Of a stretch of DNA of 47,843 nt, positions 25,231-32,881 are shown piece by piece; position 1 is the stretch's first letter, and the number at the start of each line of letters is the position of its first letter. The DNA comes from Dehalococcoidia bacterium (GTDB taxonomy: Bacteria > Chloroflexota > Dehalococcoidia > Tepidiformales > Tepidiformaceae). The notes under the pieces were generated by a model that was not told the origin of the DNA, did no database searches, and worked only from the letters and a program-made list of their open reading frames with translations. The DNA lies in contig JAJDUR010000047.1 in assembly GCA_022826585.1 (NCBI GenBank), positions 1-47,843 of the forward strand, written 5' to 3'. Both the position numbers and the translations under genes were made by a program.

Positions 25231-26234
25231 GGCTCGTCCGGTGGCCGGAGCGTGTGGAACTTCATCTCCCGCAGCTCCTGCTCGAGCGCTTCGATCTGTC
25301 GCTTCCGCGAACGCTCCTGCATCTCGCTGAAGCGCGTGAACTCCTCGCGTACGTGGTCGACCATCTCGGAGATGTCCCGGCGAATCAGGCTCACCCGTTC
25401 GCTCAGGCCCGAGTGCCGTCCGTCGAGCAGCGCCGTTTCGCCCCGGGCCTCGTCGACGACCACGATGAGGTTGTCGACCGCGCCCTCGAGCCGGCTGACC
25501 TGCGCCTCGATTCGCTCCTGCTCGTCCCGCCGCCGCGCCATCTCCGCGCGCACCTCTTGCCCCAGCTCGTGCTCGCCTCGAAGCGACTCGAGCGCTTCCT
25601 CCGCCCGGTGGGCAAGCTCGCCCAGGATCTGCAGCCGTTCGTGAATGACTTCCAGCGGGCGCTCCTGCAACGCTTGCGCTGCCGCGAGTACCCGTCCCTC
25701 CACCTCCTCGCTCACTTCGGTCAGGCGCTGCAACCGCAGCTCGAACTGCTCCGTCTGCTGCCGGACCTCCCCCTGCCAGTCCGTGAGCACGCTCAGCGAC
25801 TGCCCCAGTTGCTCCAGCTTCGACTCACGCGCCGACGCCTCGGACGCGAGCAGTTCGAGCCGGTCGTCGAGCCCGTCCAGCCGCCGCAGGGCCTCCCGCA
25901 GCTCGCGGCTGGAGACCAGCGCCTCGGCGTCCCGCGTGCGTTCGGCCGTCTCCACCGAGGACCTGGTCTCCGTGAGCGCGGTACGCAACTGCTCGGCGTC
26001 CTGCGAGAGCTCGGTCACCTTCTGGGGTAGTCCCTGGTAGCGCGTGATCGTCGACTCGACCTGCCTCGTGGCCCGCCCCTGCTCCTCGCTCTGCTCCACC
26101 ACGCCCTGGATCTGGCGCCGAAGCTGTTCCAGTTCCCGCGCGAGAGCTTCGCTCGCCTCGCGATGGGCGCGCGATTCCCCCTCGAGCATGACAAGCGTTT
26201 CTTCGATCGAACGGAGGGCTGGTTCGGAGGTCAT
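25227..26234 (-). CDS. Coiled-coil protein between hom and thrC
   Basis: A 335-residue soluble protein that is almost wholly heptad-like helix, rich in Glu, Arg, Gln and Leu, from about residue 8 to 325. No signal peptide, membrane span or catalytic motif is visible. It overlaps hom at its start (ATGA) and thrC at its stop (GTGA), so expression is tightly coupled to threonine synthesis. It could be a structural, scaffold or chromosome-organising protein. I assign no function. Confidence 0.7.
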   Translation of the reverse strand: MTSEPALRSIEETLVMLEGESRAHREASEALARELEQLRRQIQGVVEQSEEQGRATRQVESTITRYQGLPQKVTELSQDAEQLRTALTETRSSVETAERTRDAEALVSSRELREALRRLDGLDDRLELLASEASARESKLEQLGQSLSVLTDWQGEVRQQTEQFELRLQRLTEVSEEVEGRVLAAAQALQERPLEVIHERLQILGELAHRAEEALESLRGEHELGQEVRAEMARRRDEQERIEAQVSRLEGAVDNLIVVVDEARGETALLDGRHSGLSERVSLIRRDISEMVDHVREEFTRFSEMQERSRKRQIEALEQELREMKFHTLRPPDEP

Positions 26235-27529
26235 GTGGCGCCCTCCACGCGCAGCATCGCGTTCACCTCAATGACCTCGGCAAGGCCCCGCAGCGTCTCG
26301 ATCGCGCCCGTCACCGAGAGCTCGCGTGCCCGATGCGTCATCAGCGCGAGCTCCGCGGTGCCGCGCTCCTCGTCTGTCTCGCGCTGCTCCACGGCGGCGA
26401 TGCTCACCTCCGCCTCGCCGAGCACGCGCGCGATTTGCGCAAGAACGCCGGGCTGGTCCCGCACGGTCATGCGCAGATAGTAGCGTGTCTCCAGGGCCCC
26501 GAGCCCCAGCGTCTCGCCGTTCCGCCATGGACCGGGATCCCAGCGCGGCCGTGCTCCCTCGGCCAGGGACCGTGCGATGTCGAGCACGTCGGCCAGCACG
26601 GCGCTCGTCGTGGGAGCCGCCCCGGCGCCCGCTCCCTGGAAGGTGAGCGTGCCCGCCAGGTCGCCCTGGATCTGGGCCGCGTTCTGGACGCCGTCCACGC
26701 GCGCCAGCGGTTCCGACTCGGGCAGCAGCGCGGGGTGGACCCTCGCCAGCACCCCGTCGTCGTGGCGCTCCGCGATGGCCAGCAGCTTGATCACGTACCC
26801 CAGCTCGCGCGCGTACTGGAAGTCCTGCGGCGCCAGCGACCGAATCCCCTCCGTCGCCACCGCCTCCGGGGGGACGTATGCGCCGAAAGCGAGCCCCGCC
26901 ATGATCGCGATCTTGAAGGCCGCGTCGTAGCCGTCCACGTCGTTCGTCGGGTCGGGCTCGGCGTAACCCAGGTCCTGAGCCTGCTGCAGCGCGTCCCCGA
27001 AGCTCTCCCCTCGCTGCGCCATGTTCGTCAGGATGAAGTTGGTCGTGCCGTTGATGATCGCCCGGATCGCGACGACGCGATTCGCCGGCAGGTCGCGCAG
27101 CAGCGGCGAGATGACGGGGATGCCCCCGCCCACGCTCGCCTCGAAGCGGAGCGCCGCGTCGTTCTCGCGCGCTAGGTCGAAGAGCTCCAGCCCCGCCTTC
27201 GCGACCAGCTCCTTGTTCGCCGAGACGACGTGCTTGCCTCCCGCCAGTGCGCGGCGCACGTAGTCCCCTGCCGCCCCGTCACCGCCGATCACCTCCACCA
27301 CGATGTCGACCGAGGGGTCGTCCAGCACCTCGCTCGCGTCGCCCGTGAGGACGCCCGCCGGCAGGTCGATGCCGCGCGCCCGCCCCGGGTCCTTCACCGC
27401 TACCCGGCGGAGGCTCAGCGTCGCCCCCGTCTGCTCGCGGAAGGCCTCGGAGCGCTCCAGCAGTGTCGCCACCACCTTCTCGCCGACGTTGCCCATGCCC
27501 AGGAAGCCGATGCCGATCTCGTGTGCCAC
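26231..27529 (-). CDS. hom: Homoserine dehydrogenase with ACT domain
   Basis: A 432-residue enzyme that reduces aspartate semialdehyde to homoserine. The NAD(P) loop GFLGMGNVG is at 8-16. VSANKELVA, GGGIPVI, NGTTNFIL and the catalytic DVDGYDAAFKIAIMA region follow. A C-terminal ACT domain (from about residue 355, YYLRMTVRDQPGVLAQIA, given as the region) is likely the threonine-sensing part. The start is GTG at 27529, three bases after the foldase stop. It is co-directional with the coiled-coil gene and thrC. Confidence 0.95.
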   Translation of the reverse strand: MAHEIGIGFLGMGNVGEKVVATLLERSEAFREQTGATLSLRRVAVKDPGRARGIDLPAGVLTGDASEVLDDPSVDIVVEVIGGDGAAGDYVRRALAGGKHVVSANKELVAKAGLELFDLARENDAALRFEASVGGGIPVISPLLRDLPANRVVAIRAIINGTTNFILTNMAQRGESFGDALQQAQDLGYAEPDPTNDVDGYDAAFKIAIMAGLAFGAYVPPEAVATEGIRSLAPQDFQYARELGYVIKLLAIAERHDDGVLARVHPALLPESEPLARVDGVQNAAQIQGDLAGTLTFQGAGAGAAPTTSAVLADVLDIARSLAEGARPRWDPGPWRNGETLGLGALETRYYLRMTVRDQPGVLAQIARVLGEAEVSIAAVEQRETDEERGTAELALMTHRARELSVTGAIETLRGLAEVIEVNAMLRVEGAT

Positions 27530-27532
27530 GCT

Positions 27533-28537
27533 CTAACCCGCCTGTTCGATCGCCCAGTTGGCGTCGTCTGTCGTGAAGTCCCGGTCGATTGTCACACGGG
27601 AGCGTGCCGCCGCGATCGCTTCCTCGAAGCGTAGCTGCGCGAGCCGTGCAATGTCTGAGTCCGTGTACGACCCCTCGGCCTCGCGCCTCTCCAGCCGGAC
27701 GACCCAGAAGACACCCTCCGACTCAACCGGTTCCAGAAGCTCGCCTTCGGCGGCTCCGGCCAGCGCGTCCTGCAGCGCCTGGTCGAGCAGGGGTGGTGGG
27801 GAGAGCAGGATTCCGTCGTTCTGGCGGGAAGCGTCGTGCAGCGACTCCACCTGCGCGATCGTTCCCATGTCCTCGCCCGCTTCGATGCGTGGGGCGATCG
27901 CGTCCGCCTCCTCGATCGTGGCCGCCGTCACCACCCGCAGGTGGACGATCGTACCGGCCGTGCCGACCTCGTCACGCAGCGCCGTTCGCAGCTCCCGCTC
28001 GGTCGCCCGCGCCCTGGCCTGCTGCCGGTAGTGCCCATCGCTCAACCCCGAGGTCCGCAGCGCGTCCCGGTAGCGCGCGTCGAACGGGCTGCCGCGGGAG
28101 GTGTCGGGGGTGACCCCGAGCTCCAGCGCGATCGCCGCGGTGACATCCTCGTCGCTCAGGGCGATGCCACGCTCCGCTGCTGCGGCGAGCACGAGGCCCT
28201 CCTCCTCCAGCCGGTTCAGCAGCGCTTCGGTCACCAGCAGGCCCCGCCCGGAAGGATCGGTCCGGGCGAACTCCGGGAGCCGCGCCGCGTAGTAGGAGAG
28301 CGAGAACTCCTCCTCGCCGACCCGCAGGACCGTCTTGCCGGGCTGCCCGATGCTGCTGTCGTACCAGAAGAAGGCGATGAGCGCGGCCACCACGAGCAGC
28401 GCGGCCACGGCGGTGCCGATGATGCCGACCCGCGCCACGCGCTGCGAGAACAGCCCGCCGCCGTCGCTCGTGCGGGCAGCCGCCCGTCGCCCGCGCTGGC
28501 CGCCGGGCAGTCCCGTCGTGCGGTCGCGGCGTGTCAT
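27533..28537 (-). CDS. Membrane-anchored parvulin-like peptidyl-prolyl isomerase
   Basis: A 334-residue SurA/PrsA-type foldase. A basic N-terminal tail precedes one membrane span (about residues 38-58), then a SurA-like N-domain (VLRVGEEEFSLSYYAARL) and a parvulin domain from about 200 (HLRVVTAATIEEADAIAPRIEAGEDMGTIA, given as the region). The parvulin core is diverged, with NDGILLS where GGDLG is usual, so isomerase activity is uncertain. It likely faces the outside and helps secreted proteins fold. It lies 12 bases behind rpsR. Confidence 0.8.
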   Translation of the reverse strand: MTRRDRTTGLPGGQRGRRAAARTSDGGGLFSQRVARVGIIGTAVAALLVVAALIAFFWYDSSIGQPGKTVLRVGEEEFSLSYYAARLPEFARTDPSGRGLLVTEALLNRLEEEGLVLAAAAERGIALSDEDVTAAIALELGVTPDTSRGSPFDARYRDALRTSGLSDGHYRQQARARATERELRTALRDEVGTAGTIVHLRVVTAATIEEADAIAPRIEAGEDMGTIAQVESLHDASRQNDGILLSPPPLLDQALQDALAGAAEGELLEPVESEGVFWVVRLERREAEGSYTDSDIARLAQLRFEEAIAAARSRVTIDRDFTTDDANWAIEQAG

Positions 28538-28549
28538 CGCCTCGCGGTC

Positions 28550-29011
28550 CTAGCCTCGCAGCGGGAAGATGCGCGTCTCGCGCACGTGCTGGAGCGTGTA
28601 GGGCAGCAGCCCCACGTGGCGCGCCCGCTTCACAGCGTGCGAGATAGCGCGCTGCGCCAGGGCGCAGGTCGCCAGCTTCCGCCGCGGCTCGATCTTTCCG
28701 CGGTCGTTAATGAAGTGCCGCAGCCGGTCGATGTCCTTGTAGTCGACCTTGTACTCCTCGCCGGGCGAGCACCGCACCTTGTTGCAGAGGCGGCAAAGCC
28801 GGCGGCGCCCGCCGAAGCGGCGTCCGCCGCCACCCCGCCGGGGACGGTCCCCGGGCCCTCGGCGGTCCCCGCCGGGGCGGTCCCCACCTGGGCGGTCCCC
28901 GCCGGGGCGATCGCCACCGGGGCGATCCCCGGGCGGGCGTGAGTCGGGGCCCCTGTCCACGCCGGCAGGCGCGGTTGCCGCCGGAGGCGTGATGGGTTGT
29001 GGTTCAGTCAT
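28550..29011 (-). CDS. rpsR: Ribosomal protein S18 with long N-terminal extension
   Basis: A 153-residue protein, roughly twice the usual S18 length. The last 80 residues are ordinary S18, with a zinc site CRLCNKVRC plus a fourth cysteine in LATCALAQ (the zinc-bearing C+ form). The first 70 residues are an extension of Pro, Gly, Asp and Arg with repeated PGGDR units, then RRGGGGRRFGGRRR. ATG 29011 is the first good start; no start lies closer to the core. It follows ssb after 76 bases and forms the rpsF-ssb-rpsR set. Confidence 0.95.
   Translation of the reverse strand: MTEPQPITPPAATAPAGVDRGPDSRPPGDRPGGDRPGGDRPGGDRPGGDRRGPGDRPRRGGGGRRFGGRRRLCRLCNKVRCSPGEEYKVDYKDIDRLRHFINDRGKIEPRRKLATCALAQRAISHAVKRARHVGLLPYTLQHVRETRIFPLRG
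28863..28937 (-). repeat. 15-bp tandem repeat within rpsR
   Basis: Five imperfect 15-base units; the first and third are identical (plus-strand unit CGGTCCCCGCCGGGG). Each encodes one GGDRP-type pentapeptide of the S18 extension. The array is in frame and can change length without breaking the gene. Confidence 0.85.
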
Positions 29012-29087
29012 GGTGTTCTCCTCCCGATGGGTTTCGTGCGCTCTGGCGCACCGGGCAGGGGGACCGCCGTGCGGCCCCGGCGTACGT

Positions 29088-29531
29088 TTATTCGAAGGGC
29101 AGGTCGTCCACGTCGGAAGGCGCCTGGCCACGGCCACCGCCGCTCCAGTCGCCTGCGCCGCTGCTTCCGCCCCAGTCCCCGCCGCCGCCGCTCTCGCCGC
29201 GGCGGTCAAGAAACTCGACGTTGTTCGCGATGACCTCGGTGCGATAGTGGCGCACGCCCTGGTCGTCGTCCCAGTTGCGGGTCCGCAGGCGGCCCTCGAC
29301 GTAGAGCTGCTTGCCCTTCGTGATGTACTGGCTGATCCGCTCGGCCCGATCACCGAACAGCACCACCTGGAACCACTCGGTCTCGTCCTCCCACTCCCCG
29401 CTCTGCTGCGAGCGGCGGCGGGAGTTAACCGCCATGCTGAAGTCGGAGACGGCGGTTCCGTTGGCCGTGTAGCGGAGCTCCGCGTCCCGGCCCGTGTTGC
29501 CGATGATCATCACCCTGTTCAGGTTGCCCAT
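29088..29531 (-). CDS. ssb: Single-stranded DNA-binding protein
   Basis: A 147-residue SSB. The OB fold starts MGNLNRVMIIGNTGRDAELRYT (given as the region) and includes TEWFQVVLFGDRAE and KGKQLYVEGRLRTR. A glycine-rich linker follows, ending in the acidic tip DDLPFE that recruits partner proteins. Length is normal. It is placed between rpsF and rpsR, the common bacterial order, five bases after rpsF. Confidence 0.96.
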   Translation of the reverse strand: MGNLNRVMIIGNTGRDAELRYTANGTAVSDFSMAVNSRRRSQQSGEWEDETEWFQVVLFGDRAERISQYITKGKQLYVEGRLRTRNWDDDQGVRHYRTEVIANNVEFLDRRGESGGGGDWGGSSGAGDWSGGGRGQAPSDVDDLPFE

Positions 29532-29536
29532 GGCGG

Positions 29537-30259
29537 CTACTCCTTTGCGGTGTCGTCTTCCGCCGCTGTCTCGGCCTCTTCCGCGTTTGCTTCGGGGGCA
29601 GGTGCGGCTTCTTCCAAGGTCGCGGCCGCTGGCTCTGCCTCGGCATCGGCAGCAGGCGCTTCCGCCTCGACCTCGATTTCGGCAACAGGCGCTTCCGCCT
29701 CGACCTCAGCTTCGGCAGCAGGCGCGGCCGCCTCGGCCTCTACTTCGGCGGCAGGCGTTTCCGCTGCGGCCTCTGCCCCTGCAGCAGGCGCGGCTGCCTC
29801 GGCGTCGGCTTCCGGGGTGGGCGCTGCCGCCTCGGAAGCGGGAGCCCCTTCGGCGGTTGACGGCGGCGGCGGTGCGGGCTCGGCCATGGGCGCGCCCTCG
29901 GGACGTGGCCCCGTGGGGGAACCCGGGCCACGGGATCCCGCCGGCGCAAGCACCGGCCTCGGTGGCGGGAGCTCGTCGGCGCGAACCACCAGGTGGCGGT
30001 ACACCCGCTCCTCGATCTCGAAGTCCGCGTTCAGCGGCTTGACCGCCTGCGGATCGAGCTCGATGCGCGTGACCACGAAGTCCGCGTCAAGCTGCTTGTT
30101 CATCGGGTAGGCCAGCCGTCGCCGACCCCAGTGGTCGACCTCCGTGACCGACCCGCCGTTTCGTTCAACCAGGCTCGTGAGGTGTTGGACGCTGGCGTCC
30201 TGGCCGCCCTCCTCGATCACGCCGAGGTCATAGACGGCCATCAATTCGTACTCGCGCAT
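29537..30259 (-). CDS. rpsF: Ribosomal protein S6 with long acidic C-terminal tail
   Basis: A 240-residue protein, more than twice the usual S6. Residues 1-95 are normal S6 (MREYELMAVYDLG, RRRLAYPMNKQLDADFVV, RVYRHLVVR). The remaining 145 residues are Ala, Glu and Pro rich and strongly acidic. Within them, five 11-residue units of the PAAEAEVEAEA kind follow one another. The reading frame and codon use continue smoothly, so this is not a frameshift. It has its own promoter behind glyA. Confidence 0.94.
   Translation of the reverse strand: MREYELMAVYDLGVIEEGGQDASVQHLTSLVERNGGSVTEVDHWGRRRLAYPMNKQLDADFVVTRIELDPQAVKPLNADFEIEERVYRHLVVRADELPPPRPVLAPAGSRGPGSPTGPRPEGAPMAEPAPPPPSTAEGAPASEAAAPTPEADAEAAAPAAGAEAAAETPAAEVEAEAAAPAAEAEVEAEAPVAEIEVEAEAPAADAEAEPAAATLEEAAPAPEANAEEAETAAEDDTAKE
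29651..29815 (-). repeat. 33-bp tandem repeat within rpsF
   Basis: The plus-strand marker GCAGGCG or ACAGGCG recurs at a strict 33-base period near 29651, 29684, 29717, 29750 and 29783. Five units encode 11-residue repeats (PAAGAEAAAET, PAAEVEAEAAA, PAAEAEVEAEA, PVAEIEVEAEA, PAADAEAEPAA) in the S6 tail. Confidence 0.85.
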
Positions 30260-30288
30260 AGCGCTCCGGATACCGAACGGTGGGTTTC

Positions 30289-30308
30289 CCCCGACTCCAC
30301 GGTCGGGG
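30289..30308 (-). promoter_or_regulatory. Hairpin in the rpsF leader
   Basis: On the minus strand CCCCGAC pairs with GTCGGGG around a six-base loop CGTGGA. It lies about 30 bases before the rpsF start and has no T-run after it, so it is not a terminator. S6:S18 complexes are known to bind their own leader RNA in many bacteria through a stem that exposes CCG. This stem contains CCG at the loop base and is a candidate, nothing more. Confidence 0.4.
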
Positions 30309-30325
30309 CGCCCGGCTGCGGAGGC

Positions 30326-30354
30326 AGCGTAGCACTACCCCCTTGTGTGCTCAA
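30326..30354 (-). promoter_or_regulatory. Promoter of rpsF-ssb-rpsR
   Basis: On the minus strand TTGAGC (30349-30354) and TACGCT (30326-30331) are separated by 17 bases. The pair lies in the 122-base gap after glyA and leaves a leader of about 60 bases that contains the hairpin. Confidence 0.6.
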
Positions 30355-30381
30355 CGCAAGAACGAATCCGAGGCCGGTTTC

Positions 30382-31629
30382 TTAAGCGTCGGTGATTCCA
30401 GGTACCGGATACGCCCTCGCGAACTCGGCCACTTCCTGCCGTACGCCCTCGCGCACGCCTTCCCCATCCGGGTCCTTCAGCACGTGCGCGATCCACGCCG
30501 CCAGGCGCCGCATCTCGTCCGCGCCCATGCCCCGCGAGGTGAGCGCCGGTGTGCCGATGCGCAGCCCGCTCGTGACGAACGGCGAGCGCTCGTCGTACGG
30601 GATCGTGTTCTTGTTCGCGATGATGCCCGAGCCCTGCAGGGCGTTCTGCGCCTTCATCCCGCTGATGCCAAGCGTGCTGCAGTCGATCAGGATCAGGTGT
30701 GTGTCCGTCCCGCCCGAGACGAGCCGCAGGCCGCCCGCGTGGAGCGCCTCCGCCAGCGTGGCCGCGTTCTCCACGATCTTCGCCGCGTAGGCCTGGAACT
30801 CCGGCTTCGCCGCCTCGCCGAAGGCCACCGCCTTGCCCGCGATGCTGTGCATGTGTGGACCGCCCTGCGTCCCCGGGAACACCGCCTTGTCCAGCGCCGG
30901 CCCGAGCTCCTCGGTCGTGAGCGCAAGCGCCCCTCGCGGCCCCCGCAGCGTCTTGTGCGTCGTGGTCGTCACGACGTCGGCGTGGGGCACGGGCGAGGGG
31001 TGCGCGCCGCCAGCCACCAGCCCCGCGAAGTGCGACATGTCGACCAGCAGCAGCGCGCCGACCCTCTTCGCGATTTCGGCGAACGCGGGGAAGTCGAACT
31101 GCCGCGGGTAGGCCGTCGCCCCCGTCACGATGATCCGGGGTTTCGCCTCCTCCGCCAGCGCCGCCACCGTGGCCATGTCCACAACCTCGGTCTCGCGGTC
31201 GACGGAGTACGGCACGAAGTTGTACAGCCGCCCGCTGAAGTTGACCGGCGAGCCGTGCGTCAGGTGGCCGCCCTGCGTCAGCTCCAGCCCCAGGAACGTA
31301 TCGCCTGGATCGGCGAAGGCGAGGTAGGCGGCCATGTTCGCTTCGGCACCCGAGGTTGGCTGCACGTTCGCGTGCTCTGCCCCGAAGAGCGCCTTCGCCC
31401 GCTCGATCGCGAGCGACTCGACCTCGTCCGAGTGCGCGTTGCCCGCGTAGTAGCGCTTGCCGGGGTAGCCCTCGGCGTACTTGTTCGTCAGCACCGAGCC
31501 CGTCGCCTCCAGCACGGCCGCCGAGGCGTAGTTCTCGCTCGCGATGATCTCCAGCGTCTCGGTCTGACGCTTCTCCTCCGCCGCGATGATGGCGGCGACG
31601 TCCGGATCCCGTTCCTGCAGTGCGCTCAT
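30382..31629 (-). CDS. glyA: Serine hydroxymethyltransferase
   Basis: A 415-residue PLP enzyme that interconverts serine and glycine and charges tetrahydrofolate with one-carbon units. The motifs are standard: IASENYAS, NKYAEGYPGKRYYAGN, LTQGGHLTHGSPVNFSG, LLVDMSHFAGLVAGG, and the PLP lysine in VTTTTHKTLRGPRG. I use ATG 31629; the frame is open to 31692, into the divergent gap. A TACGAT box about 28 bases upstream and GAGGG before the ATG look like its promoter and ribosome site. It is divergent from the XdhC-family gene. Confidence 0.97.
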   Translation of the reverse strand: MSALQERDPDVAAIIAAEEKRQTETLEIIASENYASAAVLEATGSVLTNKYAEGYPGKRYYAGNAHSDEVESLAIERAKALFGAEHANVQPTSGAEANMAAYLAFADPGDTFLGLELTQGGHLTHGSPVNFSGRLYNFVPYSVDRETEVVDMATVAALAEEAKPRIIVTGATAYPRQFDFPAFAEIAKRVGALLLVDMSHFAGLVAGGAHPSPVPHADVVTTTTHKTLRGPRGALALTTEELGPALDKAVFPGTQGGPHMHSIAGKAVAFGEAAKPEFQAYAAKIVENAATLAEALHAGGLRLVSGGTDTHLILIDCSTLGISGMKAQNALQGSGIIANKNTIPYDERSPFVTSGLRIGTPALTSRGMGADEMRRLAAWIAHVLKDPDGEGVREGVRQEVAEFARAYPVPGITDA

Positions 31630-31687
31630 CCGCGCCCTCGTCGATGTGGTGTGCGGCGATCGTAGCGCGATCCCCACCAGCGCGCCG

Positions 31688-31693
31688 TACACT
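31688..31693 (+). promoter_or_regulatory. -10 box directly before the XdhC-family gene (possible leaderless start)
   Basis: TACACT is followed by seven bases and then ATG 31701. No Shine-Dalgarno sequence fits between them, so transcription probably starts at the initiation codon. Confidence 0.5.
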
Positions 31694-31700
31694 TGCCTTT

Positions 31701-32519
31701 ATGCGAGACCACACCCAGCGCTTGCTCGAAGCCGCCAGCGGCGGCGAGCCGGTCCTCCTCGCCACCGTGCTCGAGCCCGGCGCCGCCCCCCTCGAACAGG
31801 GCGCCAAGCTCCTCGTCGAGCCCGGCGGGGACCGCAGCGGCACCCTCGGCGACCCCGGCCTCGACGACCTCGTCGCGGCCCGCGCCGCCGATGCCTTCAG
31901 GCGGCATGCCGCCGAGACCGTCTACGCAGGCGCCGAAGGCCTCTCCGAGCGAGTCCTGCCCGAGGCCACCAGCATCTACCTCGAAGTCGTGGAGTCGAAG
32001 CCCGTCTTCCTCGTCGTGGGCGCGGGCCACATCGGACGCGCCCTCGCCAAACTGGCGGACTTCCTCGACTTCCATGTCGCCGTCCTCGACGACCGCGAGG
32101 ACTTCGCTGACCCCGAGCTCCTTCCCGAGGCCGACGAGGTCATCTGCGAGGACTTCGAGGCCGCCCTCGAGCGCTTCCCCATCAACCCCAACACCGCCAT
32201 CGTCATGGTCACCCGCGGCCACAAGCAGGACGAGCTCTCCCTGCGCCGCTGCCTCGGCCGGGACGCGGGCTATATCGGCATGATCGGCTCGAAGCGCCGC
32301 ACCGCCGCCGTCCTCGACCACCTCCGCGAGGAAGGCTTCGACCCCGACGAGCTCGCCAGGGTGCGCACCCCCATCGGCCTCGCCATCGGCGCCGAGACCC
32401 CCGAGGAGATTGCCATCAGCATCATGGCCGAGGTCATCATGCTCCGCCGCGGCGGCGACGGCTCGCCTATGTACCACCGCCGCGGCCCCCAGCGCGCGCC
32501 GCTCTCCGGCGGCCGCTAA
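31701..32519 (+). CDS. XdhC/CoxI family protein
   Basis: A 272-residue protein of the XdhC/CoxI family, which binds or sulphurates molybdenum cofactor for xanthine dehydrogenase-like and CO dehydrogenase-like hydroxylases. The N-terminal part starts GGEPVLLATVLEPGAAP. A Rossmann domain follows with VVGAGHIGRALAKL (from about residue 107) and MVTRGHKQDE, IGMIGSKRR, TPIGLAIGAETPEEIA. No molybdenum enzyme genes are in the window, so its client is elsewhere. It converges on an AbrB-like gene with a 27-base gap. Confidence 0.85.
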   Translation: MRDHTQRLLEAASGGEPVLLATVLEPGAAPLEQGAKLLVEPGGDRSGTLGDPGLDDLVAARAADAFRRHAAETVYAGAEGLSERVLPEATSIYLEVVESKPVFLVVGAGHIGRALAKLADFLDFHVAVLDDREDFADPELLPEADEVICEDFEAALERFPINPNTAIVMVTRGHKQDELSLRRCLGRDAGYIGMIGSKRRTAAVLDHLREEGFDPDELARVRTPIGLAIGAETPEEIAISIMAEVIMLRRGGDGSPMYHRRGPQRAPLSGGR

Positions 32520-32546
32520 CAGCGGCACACACACCGCCGATGGCAC

Positions 32547-32789
32547 TCAGCCTGTGGAGGTTTCCGCAGCTCCTTCGGCGATTGCGCGATCCATCTCCTC
32601 CAGCGTCACGGGTGGGCCGTCGTACTCTAGTGTTCCGGCAAGTCGATCAACTGGCCCTGAGGCGACCAGGCGGACAACCCCCGCCGTGATCAGGTAGCGG
32701 ACCCGACCGCCCTCCTCCAGCGACAGCGCTTCTAACACTGCCTTCGGGAGGATCGTCTGTCCCGTATCAGCCACCACTGACTCAAGCAC
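32547..32789 (-). CDS. AbrB/MazE-like DNA-binding protein
   Basis: An 80-residue protein with an N-terminal swapped-hairpin DNA-binding pattern (VVADTGQTILPKAVLEALSLEEGGRVRYLI, as the region 5-34) and a short acidic tail. This is the MazE/AbrB antitoxin-type domain. I chose GTG 32789, which has GGTGGGGG just upstream; the frame is open to 32843. No PIN or MazF toxin gene is next to it on either side, so it may be an orphan regulator or the remnant of a toxin-antitoxin pair. Confidence 0.7.
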   Translation of the reverse strand: MLESVVADTGQTILPKAVLEALSLEEGGRVRYLITAGVVRLVASGPVDRLAGTLEYDGPPVTLEEMDRAIAEGAAETSTG

Positions 32790-32869
32790 CCTAGGTCCCC
32801 CACCTTCGGCGTTACTCCGCCCGGCGGAACAACGGTACCCCACCTCCGCCCCCTAACCACCCCACCCGC

Positions 32870-32875
32870 TACGAT
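32870..32875 (+). promoter_or_regulatory. -10 box directly before the PAC2 gene (possible leaderless start)
   Basis: TACGAT is followed by six bases and GTG 32882. The preceding 12 bases, CCCACCCGCTAC (32861-32872), recur exactly before the alcohol dehydrogenase gene at 42271-42282. Confidence 0.5.
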
Positions 32876-32881
32876 AGGTCC

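Noticed and set aside
30289-30308. The rpsF leader hairpin as a terminator for glyA
   Set aside because: No T-run follows the stem on the minus strand, and it lies downstream of the rpsF promoter.
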